From Elusimicrobiota bacterium (GTDB lineage: Bacteria; Elusimicrobiota; UBA8919), in contig JAFGLF010000044.1 in NCBI GenBank assembly GCA_016928195.1, forward strand, positions 1 through 64,000: DNA of 64,000 nt. The letters are read 5' to 3'. The notes beneath the pieces are model-generated. The model was not told the origin of the DNA and ran no database searches. It saw only the letters and a program-made list of their open reading frames with translations. This document shows, one piece after another, positions 1 to 9,126 of the stretch. The stretch's first letter is position 1. Each line of letters opens with the position of its first letter. The position numbers and the translations under genes are program-made.

Positions 1-1379
1 ACGAATCAAGGAATGAATTATTCAATATTATAAATTATGTTATAATTTTTTGTTTTGCAAAAAATTCAGAAAAAAAGTATATAGTAGCCCCTATCTTATT
101 AAGCGGTGTTTTTCTATCATCCTACGGATTTTATCAGAGAATTATCCTATCCGATACGCATGTATCTGCCCTTATGCATAATTCCAATGTTTTTGCAGGG
201 TATCTGACCGGAATTACATGCCTGACAGCAGGTCTTGCCCTAAATGCGTACTTACCTATAAAAAATACCCTAACCGAACCTGTAAGCAACCGGTTAGTCG
301 ATAGAAGAATTTATATTTTTTTACTGCTTATATTCTTGTTTTCTCTTGCGTCAACAGGTTCGATAGGTGCCTGTATGTCGGTCATTTTTGGAATCTTTGT
401 GTTTTTCTATTTAAGAAAAATTCCTATTCCAAGAAAATACATATTTCTCACAATAGGAATTCTTGCCGTTCTATTAATACTGAAAGTACTGGAACCCGGA
501 GTACCCGACCGTGTCATATGGTGGCTGACAGCAGGAAAAATGATATTAGCCGAACCTCTGACCGGTATCGGCTTAGGGGTCTTTGCGGATGCATACCATA
601 AATTCAAAGTAAGCGGCCTTAATTCGACCTTTGCCCATAGTTATTTCCTTCAAACTGCGGCTGAGATAGGTATATTGGGCTTCTCTGCATTGATGGTATT
701 TTTTATAAAGACATTAAAACCCTCCTTCGCCCCGCCGCGGCGGGCTTCGGAAGGGGAAAATATTCCGTTTCTTATAGCAATTTTTGCAATGCTGTTTCAC
801 GGTATTTTTGATTATGCGCTCTTAATACCTGCAAATGCCATTCTTTTCTGGGCCCTGCTGGGGACTGTTTCGAATGATGTCACGAACATACCCATAGTGT
901 CCTACCCTGTCTCCGAAAATAAGAAAATAATCTTCAGATGGATTTCAGTTTTTCTGATTTTGACAACAGGTTATATGTGTATAAGAATATTTTTAGGGAG
1001 CAGGGAAACCGCAATAGGAAAATATTATATGGATGAAAAAAATTCTTCTATTGCGGAAACACGTATCAAAAAAGCACTGCAATACGACAAATACAATCCT
1101 CTGGCACATTTTTACCTTTCAAACATATACCAGCGATATTTCAAGGATACCGGTTATATGACATATCTTGATGAAGCCGAAATCGAACTGAAAAAAGCAT
1201 CAGTTTTACAAAAATACAATCCGCGGATCTATTTTGATCTATATAGTATAAATTATACGCGTGGCAACAAAAAAACCGCACTGTACTGGCTGGAAAAAGC
1301 CTATAATGCATCACCCAAGTCGGTCTTCTATAAAGAAAGTTACCAAACGTTTCTAAAAGAATTATATCTTGAAAAATAG
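1..1379 (+). CDS. O-antigen ligase/polymerase-like membrane protein with C-terminal TPR region, 5'-truncated by window edge
   Basis: The reading frame is open from the first bases of the window, so the N-terminus lies outside; the first in-window ATG (174) is internal and should not be taken as the start. Many hydrophobic segments are followed by the Wzy_C-type loop (GIGLGVF, then FAHSYFLQTAAEIGILG), the signature of O-antigen ligases/polymerases that join lipid-linked glycan to an acceptor on the outer face of the inner membrane. The last ~110 residues look like TPR helices (EAEIELKKASVLQKYNPRIY, ALYWLEKAY). A GC-rich palindrome (725-755) is translated in frame as a short Pro/Arg linker between membrane segments. 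The stop overlaps the next gene, which encodes the same family. Ligase versus polymerase cannot be told from sequence. Confidence 0.85.
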   Translation, partial: ESRNELFNIINYVIIFCFAKNSEKKYIVAPILLSGVFLSSYGFYQRIILSDTHVSALMHNSNVFAGYLTGITCLTAGLALNAYLPIKNTLTEPVSNRLVDRRIYIFLLLIFLFSLASTGSIGACMSVIFGIFVFFYLRKIPIPRKYIFLTIGILAVLLILKVLEPGVPDRVIWWLTAGKMILAEPLTGIGLGVFADAYHKFKVSGLNSTFAHSYFLQTAAEIGILGFSALMVFFIKTLKPSFAPPRRASEGENIPFLIAIFAMLFHGIFDYALLIPANAILFWALLGTVSNDVTNIPIVSYPVSENKKIIFRWISVFLILTTGYMCIRIFLGSRETAIGKYYMDEKNSSIAETRIKKALQYDKYNPLAHFYLSNIYQRYFKDTGYMTYLDEAEIELKKASVLQKYNPRIYFDLYSINYTRGNKKTALYWLEKAYNASPKSVFYKESYQTFLKELYLEK

Positions 1380-3447
1380 CATGTCCTTTATACGTTATTC
1401 GTTGTTTTCTATTCTTATACTCTCACCGTTTTTTAACGGATTAAAAGACCCTGTATCCGTATTTATTTTTGAGACGGTAATTTTCATAATATTTTTTATA
1501 TTTATAAAGTTATCCGATATTAAAAAAACTCCTCTTGATATACCAATTATTCTGTTTTTCATATTTTCATTTTTCTCTCTGATTACCTCACTCTACCTAA
1601 ATCAATCGGTAACAATCTTAATGATGCTGGTTTCTTTCTGCCTTTTATTTTATATTATAATTTCTATTTATGACGGTCAATTCCGAAAATTTTTGTATGC
1701 AGGGTTAATCTTGGTTTCATCCGTAATTTCACTTATAATAATACTGCAGTATCTTATAGGAAGAATTCCCGATGCAACCTTCCCTAATCCGAACCTGGCA
1801 GCAGGATATATCGCCTGCGGTGCTACGCTTGTTTTTTCTTTTATGGTTCTTTCCAAATCCTATTCTTTTTTAAAAACACCGAAAATTATCGGGGCTCAGC
1901 CCCGATATATTTACTTTGTGCTTTTTTTAATCTTTTTTACTGCAATCCTTCTGACTCATTCCCGGGGGGGACTTTTTTCTCTGATTTGCGGTATTGCTGT
2001 TGTTTCTTTCTTAAAGTCCAGAAAAACCGGAATATTAATCTTTGTCGGTTCCATCTTGGTTATATTTATACTGCTTCCGGAAAAAACAATAGCAGGTATT
2101 ACAAAAACGGACGGCGGGGATGCTTATGTTCATAAACGTACGGAAATATGGGGATCGGCGCTTAATATAATTAAAGAAAAACCTTTTCTTGGAACAGGAC
2201 CCGGTAATTTTAATCTTTTATTTCATAAATACAATTTTCCCGTCGGTGACTCTATAGCAAGGTACGGAAAATCTACAAGATTTGCGCATAATGAGTTTTT
2301 GCAGATTGCGGCTGAAGGGGGAATATTCGTTCTTGCTGTTTTTATATGGATTCTTATAATAATCCTAAAAAATGGTTTTAAAACTTCTCCGCTCCCAACA
2401 GCGGTTCTTTTTACACTTATAGGACATTCATTTGTTGATTTCAACCTGCACCTTCCGGCCACTATGATTCTTATGATGTTTTTTATAAGCGATATCCTTT
2501 ACCAAAAACTCAACGCAAATGACCGCGAATCTAATCCGCCGCGGCGGACGAATAACTTTATTTGCGATTATTCGCGTTCTTATTCTCATTCGCGATTATT
2601 CGCGTTTGCCACGATTATATTTTTTATTTTTAACTCTTTTAATTATTTCTATAAACCTTTCGACGCAGAAAAATATAAAAAAAATGCAGACAGGTTTATA
2701 GTTAATCTGCCTGAAAAGGCACTCGAAATATACAAAAAAATTATAAAATATTCACCGAATAACTTCGAGTACAGACGTACTGTCGGGGAACTGTACTATA
2801 TGAAAAATGACAGGGTTAGTTCGATAGAAAACCTTAAAGAATCACTTAAACTGAATCCAAAAGACCCGTTTACAATTACAACACTCGCAAACATATATTA
2901 TAATGCAGAAGAATACAATAAATCAAAATATTACCTTCTTAAAGCAATGGACACCGAGCCTCATTACCTTATGGCAAAATATTTACTCGCAAAAATAGAC
3001 GAAAAACAGAAACGTTACGTGCCTGCATTAACCAAATACAGGGAGATTATTTCAACAAACGAGCTTCTCAAGGATACTCAATTCTCGTCGGGCTATGAAA
3101 AAAGCCTGCTTCGTATAGATATGTCGGCTGTCTATAACTCGATGGGAATTATTTATATGAATACCGGAAAACTGCAGAATGCTGTCTCAAGTTACAATAC
3201 CGCAATTCAAATAAATCCTTCCAATGCCGAGGCACATTCAAATCTGGCTTCTGTTTATTTTATTAGAAAAAACTATAAAACGGCGTTAAAACATGCTAAA
3301 CTTGCAGTACATTATGAAAACAGAGAACCGCTTCATCTAAAAAATCTTATTTTAATCTATCAGAAACTGGGCAATGAAAAAGAAATAACTAAATTAAAAA
3401 ATAAGATTTCCGCTTTAGAAAAAGAATCTAATGACAAAACGAGATAA
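1369..3447 (+). CDS. O-antigen ligase/polymerase-like protein fused to TPR domain
   Basis: A TTG at 1369 overlaps the previous stop by 11 bases; ATG 1381 is the alternative start. The first ~400 residues are a polytopic membrane domain with the Wzy_C loop (GTGPGNF, then FAHNEFLQIAAEGGI) typical of WaaL/Wzy proteins; residues ~430-690 are TPR units (for example SPNNFEYRRTVGELYYMKN and INPSNAEAHSNLASVYF). TPR-fused Wzy/WaaL homologues are common in large exopolysaccharide loci and the TPR part probably docks other periplasmic parts. Two palindromic inserts are translated in frame: a hairpin at 1887-1907 and an insert around 2519-2605 just before the TPR domain, whose peptide (NDRESNPPRRT and following) looks like pure linker. 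Tandem duplication with the preceding gene is likely. Confidence 0.87.
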   Translation: MKNSMSFIRYSLFSILILSPFFNGLKDPVSVFIFETVIFIIFFIFIKLSDIKKTPLDIPIILFFIFSFFSLITSLYLNQSVTILMMLVSFCLLFYIIISIYDGQFRKFLYAGLILVSSVISLIIILQYLIGRIPDATFPNPNLAAGYIACGATLVFSFMVLSKSYSFLKTPKIIGAQPRYIYFVLFLIFFTAILLTHSRGGLFSLICGIAVVSFLKSRKTGILIFVGSILVIFILLPEKTIAGITKTDGGDAYVHKRTEIWGSALNIIKEKPFLGTGPGNFNLLFHKYNFPVGDSIARYGKSTRFAHNEFLQIAAEGGIFVLAVFIWILIIILKNGFKTSPLPTAVLFTLIGHSFVDFNLHLPATMILMMFFISDILYQKLNANDRESNPPRRTNNFICDYSRSYSHSRLFAFATIIFFIFNSFNYFYKPFDAEKYKKNADRFIVNLPEKALEIYKKIIKYSPNNFEYRRTVGELYYMKNDRVSSIENLKESLKLNPKDPFTITTLANIYYNAEEYNKSKYYLLKAMDTEPHYLMAKYLLAKIDEKQKRYVPALTKYREIISTNELLKDTQFSSGYEKSLLRIDMSAVYNSMGIIYMNTGKLQNAVSSYNTAIQINPSNAEAHSNLASVYFIRKNYKTALKHAKLAVHYENREPLHLKNLILIYQKLGNEKEITKLKNKISALEKESNDKTR

Positions 3448-5434
3448 AATCTGGATAATCTTCCTGTTTTTCATCATAATATTCCAATATTCGGAAACTC
3501 TTTTCCAAAATAAAACTTTTTTTATACGGGACCTGACATTCATTTTCCAGCCGTGGAAAACTGCCGTATGCGAATCGTTAATAAACGGCAGAATGCCTTT
3601 ATGGGATCCATATTCATACTGCGGAATGCCGTTTATGGCGAACTTTCAGTCGGCGGTATTTTATCCATTCTCTGTAATATTTTATATTTTCGGATTTATA
3701 TACGGACTTAAATTATTTGTTGTTATCCATGTCTTTATTGCAGGACTGTTTTTATTTTTATACCTTCGTTCAAAAAAAATAAAAACATCTGCAGCATTCA
3801 CAGGGGGTATGCTTTTTGCTTTTGGAGGCTACCTTATAACAAAGATCGAATTTTTAAGCATATTAGGTACCGCACCGTGGCTTCCTTTGATACTTTTACT
3901 GGGGACATCGGATAAAAACATCTTCATAACGGCTCTGGCTGTCTCCTTTGCACTTTTAGCAGGATATCCTCCGGTTTTACTATTTATTATGATTTTACTT
4001 CTTATCGAATTGGTGTCAGGAAATAATCTAATAAAAAACATTAAAAAACTGATACTCATTATTTTATTCACTCTGATAATATCTTCTGTTCAGATACTGC
4101 CTGCTATGGAACTTGTATTAAACTCAGTAAGGGAAAAAGGGTTAGCTATAAAAGAAGCCGTTGTCTGGCAGGCGGATTACTCTGACTGGTTATCGTTAAT
4201 TTCACCTGTCTTCTTAAAAGAAGAAGCCACGGGGCTTTTTACCGGAGAAAAATATTTCTGGTTAAGGTCTTTCTGGATAGGATTTATTGCTACGGCAGTT
4301 ATACTTTTCGGATTTATCAATAACTTGTCCCGCCCTTTTCTAATGACATTATGCCATATTTTTAATAAGAATACGGAAGATACTCCAAATCTTACATATA
4401 GAAACTGGGTTAAAAAGGGGCGGGATAACAGAAAATTCATATTATACCTCTTACTTATAGCCTTCTCGGCATTTTTTTCATTCGGCAATATGACACCCTT
4501 TTATAACTTTGTATATAATTACATACCGGGATTTAACCTCATCAGAGCGCCTGCTCATATACTATTTATACCTTTCTTTATATTTGTAATCTTTGTATCC
4601 ATACAGCTCAATAACTTTAAAAAGATATCCTTATTATTTACTTTTTTGATTGTTTTCGAACTTTTATGTTATGCGTATAAAATACACCCTACTATAGAAC
4701 ATAATTTTTTTTATGAAAAAGGAATTGTTACGGATTTTCTGCAAAAAGATAACGAGCTATTCAGGTTTTTCTCAACACCGAAAACCGCACATTCCAAAAA
4801 AATAACCGTCCCGGACTACAAAAATATAGGCTGGTATGTATTGAGAGACAGGCTCTACAACCTTATTTCCGTCTCATTCCATCTTTATAATGCAGGGGGG
4901 GTCGGGGAACCGCTTGAAACAAAAGAGCATTCTGACCTTATTTTAAAAATCCATAATGAAAAAAACGCAGACGATGCCAACAAACTTCTTTCTTTGATGA
5001 ATGTGAAGTACCTTTTAAGCGAGGATTATTTCGCTTCGAAAAAGTGGACATTGGTTAACAAAAGCCATCTTTTTGTCTATAGAAACAAAAATTTTATTGA
5101 AAGAAGTTTTGTTCTTGATAAAAATGATGTAAGAAGGGGGGCGAAAATTTCTTATTACAGCCCGGAAAAGGTAAAAATTGAGACCTCATCTTCAGGAACA
5201 CTTGTTTTTTCGGACGCATTTTATCCGGGATGGCAGGCGTTTGTCAACGGTAAAAAGACCGGCATTTCGCCTGTTAATTATATCTTCCGTTCCATAGAAT
5301 TGAATAATTTAAAAAACTATAAAATCATATTTCTATATAATCCTGTTTTATTCAAAATCGGATTGTTGATTTCCCTGCTTTCAATATGTATAATATTTAT
5401 CTGTGATATATCTACTCTTACCAGTATTCAATGA
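3431..5434 (+). CDS. YfhO-family polytopic membrane protein (GT-C-like)
   Basis: ATG 3431 lies 17 bases inside the preceding gene, suggesting translational coupling. The 667-residue product starts with a membrane anchor, then the loop motif DLTFIFQPWK...MPLWDPYSYCGMPF (YfhO proteins have similar N-terminal RD...PW and NPY motifs), about a dozen hydrophobic segments, and a C-terminal extracytoplasmic domain with the family hallmark FSDAFYPGWQAFVNGK before a last membrane helix. YfhO proteins resemble GT-C glycosyltransferases and help transfer sugars from lipid carriers to surface polymers on the outer membrane face. A paralogue follows at 6166 with a GT2 between, so the three probably work together: the GT2 charges a lipid carrier and the YfhO proteins use it. 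Confidence 0.8.
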   Translation: MTKRDKIWIIFLFFIIIFQYSETLFQNKTFFIRDLTFIFQPWKTAVCESLINGRMPLWDPYSYCGMPFMANFQSAVFYPFSVIFYIFGFIYGLKLFVVIHVFIAGLFLFLYLRSKKIKTSAAFTGGMLFAFGGYLITKIEFLSILGTAPWLPLILLLGTSDKNIFITALAVSFALLAGYPPVLLFIMILLLIELVSGNNLIKNIKKLILIILFTLIISSVQILPAMELVLNSVREKGLAIKEAVVWQADYSDWLSLISPVFLKEEATGLFTGEKYFWLRSFWIGFIATAVILFGFINNLSRPFLMTLCHIFNKNTEDTPNLTYRNWVKKGRDNRKFILYLLLIAFSAFFSFGNMTPFYNFVYNYIPGFNLIRAPAHILFIPFFIFVIFVSIQLNNFKKISLLFTFLIVFELLCYAYKIHPTIEHNFFYEKGIVTDFLQKDNELFRFFSTPKTAHSKKITVPDYKNIGWYVLRDRLYNLISVSFHLYNAGGVGEPLETKEHSDLILKIHNEKNADDANKLLSLMNVKYLLSEDYFASKKWTLVNKSHLFVYRNKNFIERSFVLDKNDVRRGAKISYYSPEKVKIETSSSGTLVFSDAFYPGWQAFVNGKKTGISPVNYIFRSIELNNLKNYKIIFLYNPVLFKIGLLISLLSICIIFICDISTLTSIQ

Positions 5435-6179
5435 AGAACCGGGAATTGAGCGTCTTATAGAAAACATCTCAGGTTATTTTACTACGGCAGACCAGCCGTA
5501 TTCCATAATTGCTGTCAATGACGGTTCCTCAGATAACACTCCCGCTATTTTAAAAAACCTGCAGTCAAAATCAAATTTACCTCCACACCAACAGACCAGC
5601 CGTTGCTACGGGGGCATGCAAATACTTAACCATAAAAATAATCTGGGGCTGGGCGCCGCAATACGGTCAGGTATAAACCATATATCCTCTGTTATAGGCG
5701 AAAATGACATCCTTATAACAATGGACGCGGACAACACACATCCGGTAGATTTAATTCCTTACCTTGTTAAAAATATTCAAAACGGTTCCGATATAGTCAT
5801 AGCATCAAGATATGCAGATAAAGGAAAGGAAATTGGATTAAAAAAGTTGAGAAAAATTCTAAGCCGTGGAGCAGGATTGCTGTTACGCCTGTTTTTCCCG
5901 ATTAAAAACGTCAGGGACTATACAAGCGGATACCGCGCATACTCGGGAAAACTTATTAAACTTGCTTCCGGACATTATAAAGACAATCTAATAACTGAAA
6001 ATGGCTTTACCTGCATGACGGAAATTTTAATAAAACTCTCCAAACTAACTACCTCAATAAATGAGGTGCCTCTTGTTTTGAGATATGATTTAAAAGAGGG
6101 GAAAAGTAAGATAAAAATTTTAAAGACGATATTTTTATACTTTAAAATAATTTTGAGGCTCAAACTTGAAAAACTATAA
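5403..6179 (+). CDS. Family 2 glycosyltransferase, polyprenyl/dolichol-phosphate sugar synthase-like
   Basis: Starts at GTG 5403, overlapping the YfhO gene by 32 bases. The 258-residue protein has the GT-A start LLPVFNEEPGIERLIE, the nucleotide-binding VNDGSSDNT, the metal-binding TMDADNTHP and the region SGYRAYSGKLIKL seen in DPM1-type enzymes. It lacks a C-terminal membrane domain. It likely transfers a sugar from a nucleotide donor to polyprenyl phosphate for use by the neighbouring membrane proteins. Between the second and third motifs sits a degenerate hairpin insert (5580-5614), translated as a His/Gln/Cys-containing loop absent from typical family members. Confidence 0.85.
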   Translation: MIYLLLPVFNEEPGIERLIENISGYFTTADQPYSIIAVNDGSSDNTPAILKNLQSKSNLPPHQQTSRCYGGMQILNHKNNLGLGAAIRSGINHISSVIGENDILITMDADNTHPVDLIPYLVKNIQNGSDIVIASRYADKGKEIGLKKLRKILSRGAGLLLRLFFPIKNVRDYTSGYRAYSGKLIKLASGHYKDNLITENGFTCMTEILIKLSKLTTSINEVPLVLRYDLKEGKSKIKILKTIFLYFKIILRLKLEKL

Positions 6180-7833
6180 ACTGCCGATTTTATTCTCTGC
6201 TCTGGTTTTATTATTTTTCGGGAGAGTAATCTTTACCGATAAAATATTTTACTTCAGGGATATCCTTAATCTTTTCCTTCCTTACAGACTGTTTGCTGCA
6301 GAAAATATTCAAAGCGGTATTTTACCCCTATGGAACCCTTATACATTCTTCGGACAGCCGTTTCTGGCGAATCCCGAAACATCATTATTTTATCCCTTTA
6401 CGGTTCTTTTCTACATTTTCAAGTTTTCAATTGCATATAAACTCTTCATTGTGCTGCATTTTTTTACTGCAATGATACTTTTTTATTTTGCAGCCCGCCT
6501 GCTGAAGGCAAAAAACTCATATGCTATACTCGCATCTGTTGCATGGGCATTCGGAGGATATTTAACTGCACGGATAGAATTCTTAAGCATTCTGGGAGCA
6601 GCGGTATGGCTGCCGCTGGTTTTAATACTTCTCATCCGGAATAAAAAACTGCTTCTTGGTATTGTATTTACATTTCAAATTCTTGCAGGCCATCCGCAGA
6701 TCATCTTTTATTCGGTTATTCTGCTGCTTTTCTTTTTAAACAAACAGCGTTTACAGACATTAATATATTCTCTTGTCTTTGCAGCACTCTTATCAGCTAT
6801 ACAGCTGATTCCGTTCGGAGAATTTGTCAAAAACTCCAATAGAGCGGACGGACTTACCTATGAAGAAGCATCTAGTGTTTCTGTTAAGCCTTATGAAGTT
6901 TTCAGAAATCTACTGCCTAAAAGCGATGCAGACATAACCGGAAGATACTGGCTGAAATCTTCTTACATAGGATTTGTTCCTTTAATCTTCGTTCTTATTT
7001 ACCTTTTTAAAAATAATAAAAAACTGGTTTTACCTTTGATAGTGGTTATAATACTGGCCTTGGGACGTAATACGCCGGTATACCTGTTCCTTTATAAGTA
7101 TCTTCTTCCGTTTTCCAGAATAAGATATCCGGCTGCAATAATATTTTTATATACATTTATTCTATGTCTTATGGCTTCACAAATAAACCTCCCCACCAAT
7201 GGACAATCTGCCCCTCACACCAACAAATTGGTGCGGGGGTCTATTGGCGGGGGGGTAAATATAGGGAAAATAGGCAGGCTTATGCCGTTGATACTTATTT
7301 TTACACTCGGAGACCTGTTTTTCAATTCATATAAACTTAATCCTACAATACCTTCAAAACTTTTAAATATAAAGACACAAAATATATTTGAGTTACAGCA
7401 GAGATCTGACAACAAAAAATATCTTGTGTTAAAGGATGCCTATTCAAAAAACCAAAATTATTATAATTTCATAAACACACTGCCTGCAAATATAAACATA
7501 CCGTATCATATTTATAATGCAGGGGGATATGACCCCTTAACCACAAAGGGAATAGAGAATTTTGCCGAGAAGTTAAGTGGGAATCCCGATGCCGGGGAAC
7601 TTGCAAAATATGATATTAAATATATAATAACCGGTAGTCCTCCGAGGCAGGATCATTGGGAAAAAATAACGAAAAACCTCTTTGAAAACAAATTATGTTA
7701 TAAAAAGGAAGTAATTAACCCTCAAACATTTCATCCAAGGTATTTTTATTTTCTTCTTGGATTGTATATAACGGTTTTCAGCATTATACTGCTATTCAAA
7801 CAGATAATTATTAGGATTCAAGAATCAGTATGA
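6166..7833 (+). CDS. YfhO-family polytopic membrane protein (paralogue)
   Basis: A TTG at 6166 overlaps the GT2 gene by 14 bases. The protein is a shorter paralogue (555 residues) of the 3431 gene: the same N-terminal layout (YFRDILNLFLPYR...LPLWNPYTFFGQPF), FGGYLTARIEFLSILGAAVWLPL closely matches its partner, and repeated hydrophobic segments follow. It lacks the long C-terminal PGWQAFVNG domain and ends in a single membrane helix, so the two copies may have split roles. A nested double hairpin (7191-7252) is translated in frame as a Gly/Pro/Asn-rich loop between membrane segments. Predicted inner-membrane glycosyltransferase or accessory factor; the exact sugar is unknown. Confidence 0.77.
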   Translation: MKNYKLPILFSALVLLFFGRVIFTDKIFYFRDILNLFLPYRLFAAENIQSGILPLWNPYTFFGQPFLANPETSLFYPFTVLFYIFKFSIAYKLFIVLHFFTAMILFYFAARLLKAKNSYAILASVAWAFGGYLTARIEFLSILGAAVWLPLVLILLIRNKKLLLGIVFTFQILAGHPQIIFYSVILLLFFLNKQRLQTLIYSLVFAALLSAIQLIPFGEFVKNSNRADGLTYEEASSVSVKPYEVFRNLLPKSDADITGRYWLKSSYIGFVPLIFVLIYLFKNNKKLVLPLIVVIILALGRNTPVYLFLYKYLLPFSRIRYPAAIIFLYTFILCLMASQINLPTNGQSAPHTNKLVRGSIGGGVNIGKIGRLMPLILIFTLGDLFFNSYKLNPTIPSKLLNIKTQNIFELQQRSDNKKYLVLKDAYSKNQNYYNFINTLPANINIPYHIYNAGGYDPLTTKGIENFAEKLSGNPDAGELAKYDIKYIITGSPPRQDHWEKITKNLFENKLCYKKEVINPQTFHPRYFYFLLGLYITVFSIILLFKQIIIRIQESV

Positions 7834-9002
7834 ATAATAAATCTATAAAAATCTGTATGTATATAGCCAGGTTTTATCCTGTAGTCGGGGGAACCGAAAT
7901 GCAGGCACATCGCCTGGCACAAACACTTATCGATTCCGGAAATGAAGTCTTCATTCTTACAGCACGGCTTAAAGGCCTCAATAAATATGAAAATATAGGC
8001 AAACTTCCGGTTTACAGAACATTTGCACGGGGATACGGATTTATTTCTTCTATATGTTTCTTTATATCTTCACTGATTTTTCTTATAAAAAACCGTAACA
8101 AATACGACATAATTCATGTCCATCTGGCTTCATCACACGCCGTTTCCGCTGTTATTTGTTCATGGCTGTATAGTAAACCTGTACTTATTAAAATAGGTGC
8201 AAGCAGGAAATTCGGGGATATAGGGACTTCCCAAAAAACATTTATCGGAATATTGAAACTTATATTTCTTAAAAAGTATTCGGACATATTTATTGCTCCC
8301 AATGACGAAATCAAAAAAGAACTCCTGAATATAAAAATACCTGAACAAAAAATCGTAAAAATAGTCAATGGTGTAGATACCAGCCTGTTTCATCCCGCCG
8401 ATAAAGATGAAAGGATTTCACTTAAAAAACAACTTAATCTCCCTGACAACAAAATAGTAACATTTATCGGCAGACTGGAACCGCAAAAGGCGGTTGACCG
8501 GCTTATACTAGCGTGGGAAAAGATATGTTCAATCTATGAAGACACTCATCTGCTTATAATCGGCGGGGGTTTTCAGGAAAAATATCTGAAAAACCTGGTT
8601 AAAAACAGGAATTTAAGCCAAAAAGTCACTTTTATCAGAAATAGCGATAAAATAGCATCTTATCTGCAGTCATCATACCTATTCGTACTGCCTTCACTTG
8701 CCGAGGGGATATCCAACTCTCTACTTGAAGCCATGTCATCGGGTTTAGCGGTTATCGGAACAGATGTAGGTGGGACAGACGAGGTCATTAAAAACGGGGT
8801 AAACGGCATTCTTACTGCACCAGATAATATAGTAAAGCTGGAACAAGCCATATTAGATCTTCTTAATAACACAGATCTTGCAGGATCCTTCGGGAAAAAA
8901 GCCCGCCTTACCGTCGAGCAAAACTTTTCCATAAGCCAGGTCTCCGGTCAATATTTTCAGCTTTATAAAAGAATAATAAACGAATATAAAAAAACGAATT
9001 AA
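7830..9002 (+). CDS. Family 4 glycosyltransferase
   Basis: ATG 7830 overlaps the previous stop (ATGA-type coupling). The 390-residue GT-B protein has the N-terminal Rossmann start with the glycine loop (YPVVGGTEMQAHRLA), the inter-domain VNGVDTSLFHP, the donor-side IGRLEPQKAVDRLI, and the C-terminal E-x7-E region (PSLAEGISNSLLEAMSSG, then GTDVGGTDEVI). These retaining enzymes add a sugar from a nucleotide donor to a lipid-linked acceptor at the cytoplasmic face. It is the last gene before a palindrome and a new promoter, so it probably ends the first operon. Confidence 0.88.
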   Translation: MNNKSIKICMYIARFYPVVGGTEMQAHRLAQTLIDSGNEVFILTARLKGLNKYENIGKLPVYRTFARGYGFISSICFFISSLIFLIKNRNKYDIIHVHLASSHAVSAVICSWLYSKPVLIKIGASRKFGDIGTSQKTFIGILKLIFLKKYSDIFIAPNDEIKKELLNIKIPEQKIVKIVNGVDTSLFHPADKDERISLKKQLNLPDNKIVTFIGRLEPQKAVDRLILAWEKICSIYEDTHLLIIGGGFQEKYLKNLVKNRNLSQKVTFIRNSDKIASYLQSSYLFVLPSLAEGISNSLLEAMSSGLAVIGTDVGGTDEVIKNGVNGILTAPDNIVKLEQAILDLLNNTDLAGSFGKKARLTVEQNFSISQVSGQYFQLYKRIINEYKKTN

Positions 9003-9018
9003 TCCCGCTATAGCGGGA
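9003..9018. repeat. Perfect 16-bp palindrome after the GT4 stop codon
   Basis: The sequence tcccgctatagcggga is its own reverse complement and starts at the base after the stop codon. There is no following T-run, so it is more likely one of the locus's palindromic repeats than an intrinsic terminator. A short gcgaat/attcgc-type repeat follows at about 9020-9050. Confidence 0.7.
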
Positions 9019-9065
9019 CGAATTTACACTAATATTCGCAAAAATTCGTGATTTACAGAAAGTAC

Positions 9066-9094
9066 TTGACAAAAAGCAATAAATTGTTTATACT
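9066..9094 (+). promoter_or_regulatory. Sigma-70-type promoter for the regulator-flippase operon
   Basis: TTGACA at 9066-9071, a 17-base spacer, and TATACT at 9089-9094: a consensus -35, ideal spacing and a 5-of-6 -10 box. Transcription would start near 9101, giving a leader of roughly 26 bases before ATG 9127. This is the best promoter in the window and precedes the only recognisable HTH regulator. Confidence 0.75.
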
Positions 9095-9104
9095 ATATTT
9101 AGAA

Positions 9105-9124
9105 CGTTTAATACATTTTAAACG
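9105..9124. promoter_or_regulatory. Inverted-repeat operator candidate overlapping the leader
   Basis: cgtttaa and ttaaacg are exact reverse complements separated by six bases, lying between the -10 box and the ATG of the GbsR-type regulator. The placement would let a dimeric winged-helix repressor block initiation, so autoregulation is likely. The same stretch leaves no Shine-Dalgarno, so translation may be weak or leader-dependent. Confidence 0.55.
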
Positions 9125-9126
9125 AT

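Noticed and set aside
174-176. ATG as start of the first gene
   Set aside because: The same frame is open to the window's first codon and encodes membrane-like sequence, so the gene begins upstream of the window.
407-607. Antisense ORFs opposite the main genes (this and about 100 others)
   Set aside because: All lie within strongly supported + strand genes, show no domains and use rare patterns of codons; treated as shadows.
9003-9018. Intrinsic terminator after the GT4 gene
   Set aside because: Palindrome without a following T-run; the same holds for 27599-27621 and 51150-51177. No convincing rho-independent terminator was found.
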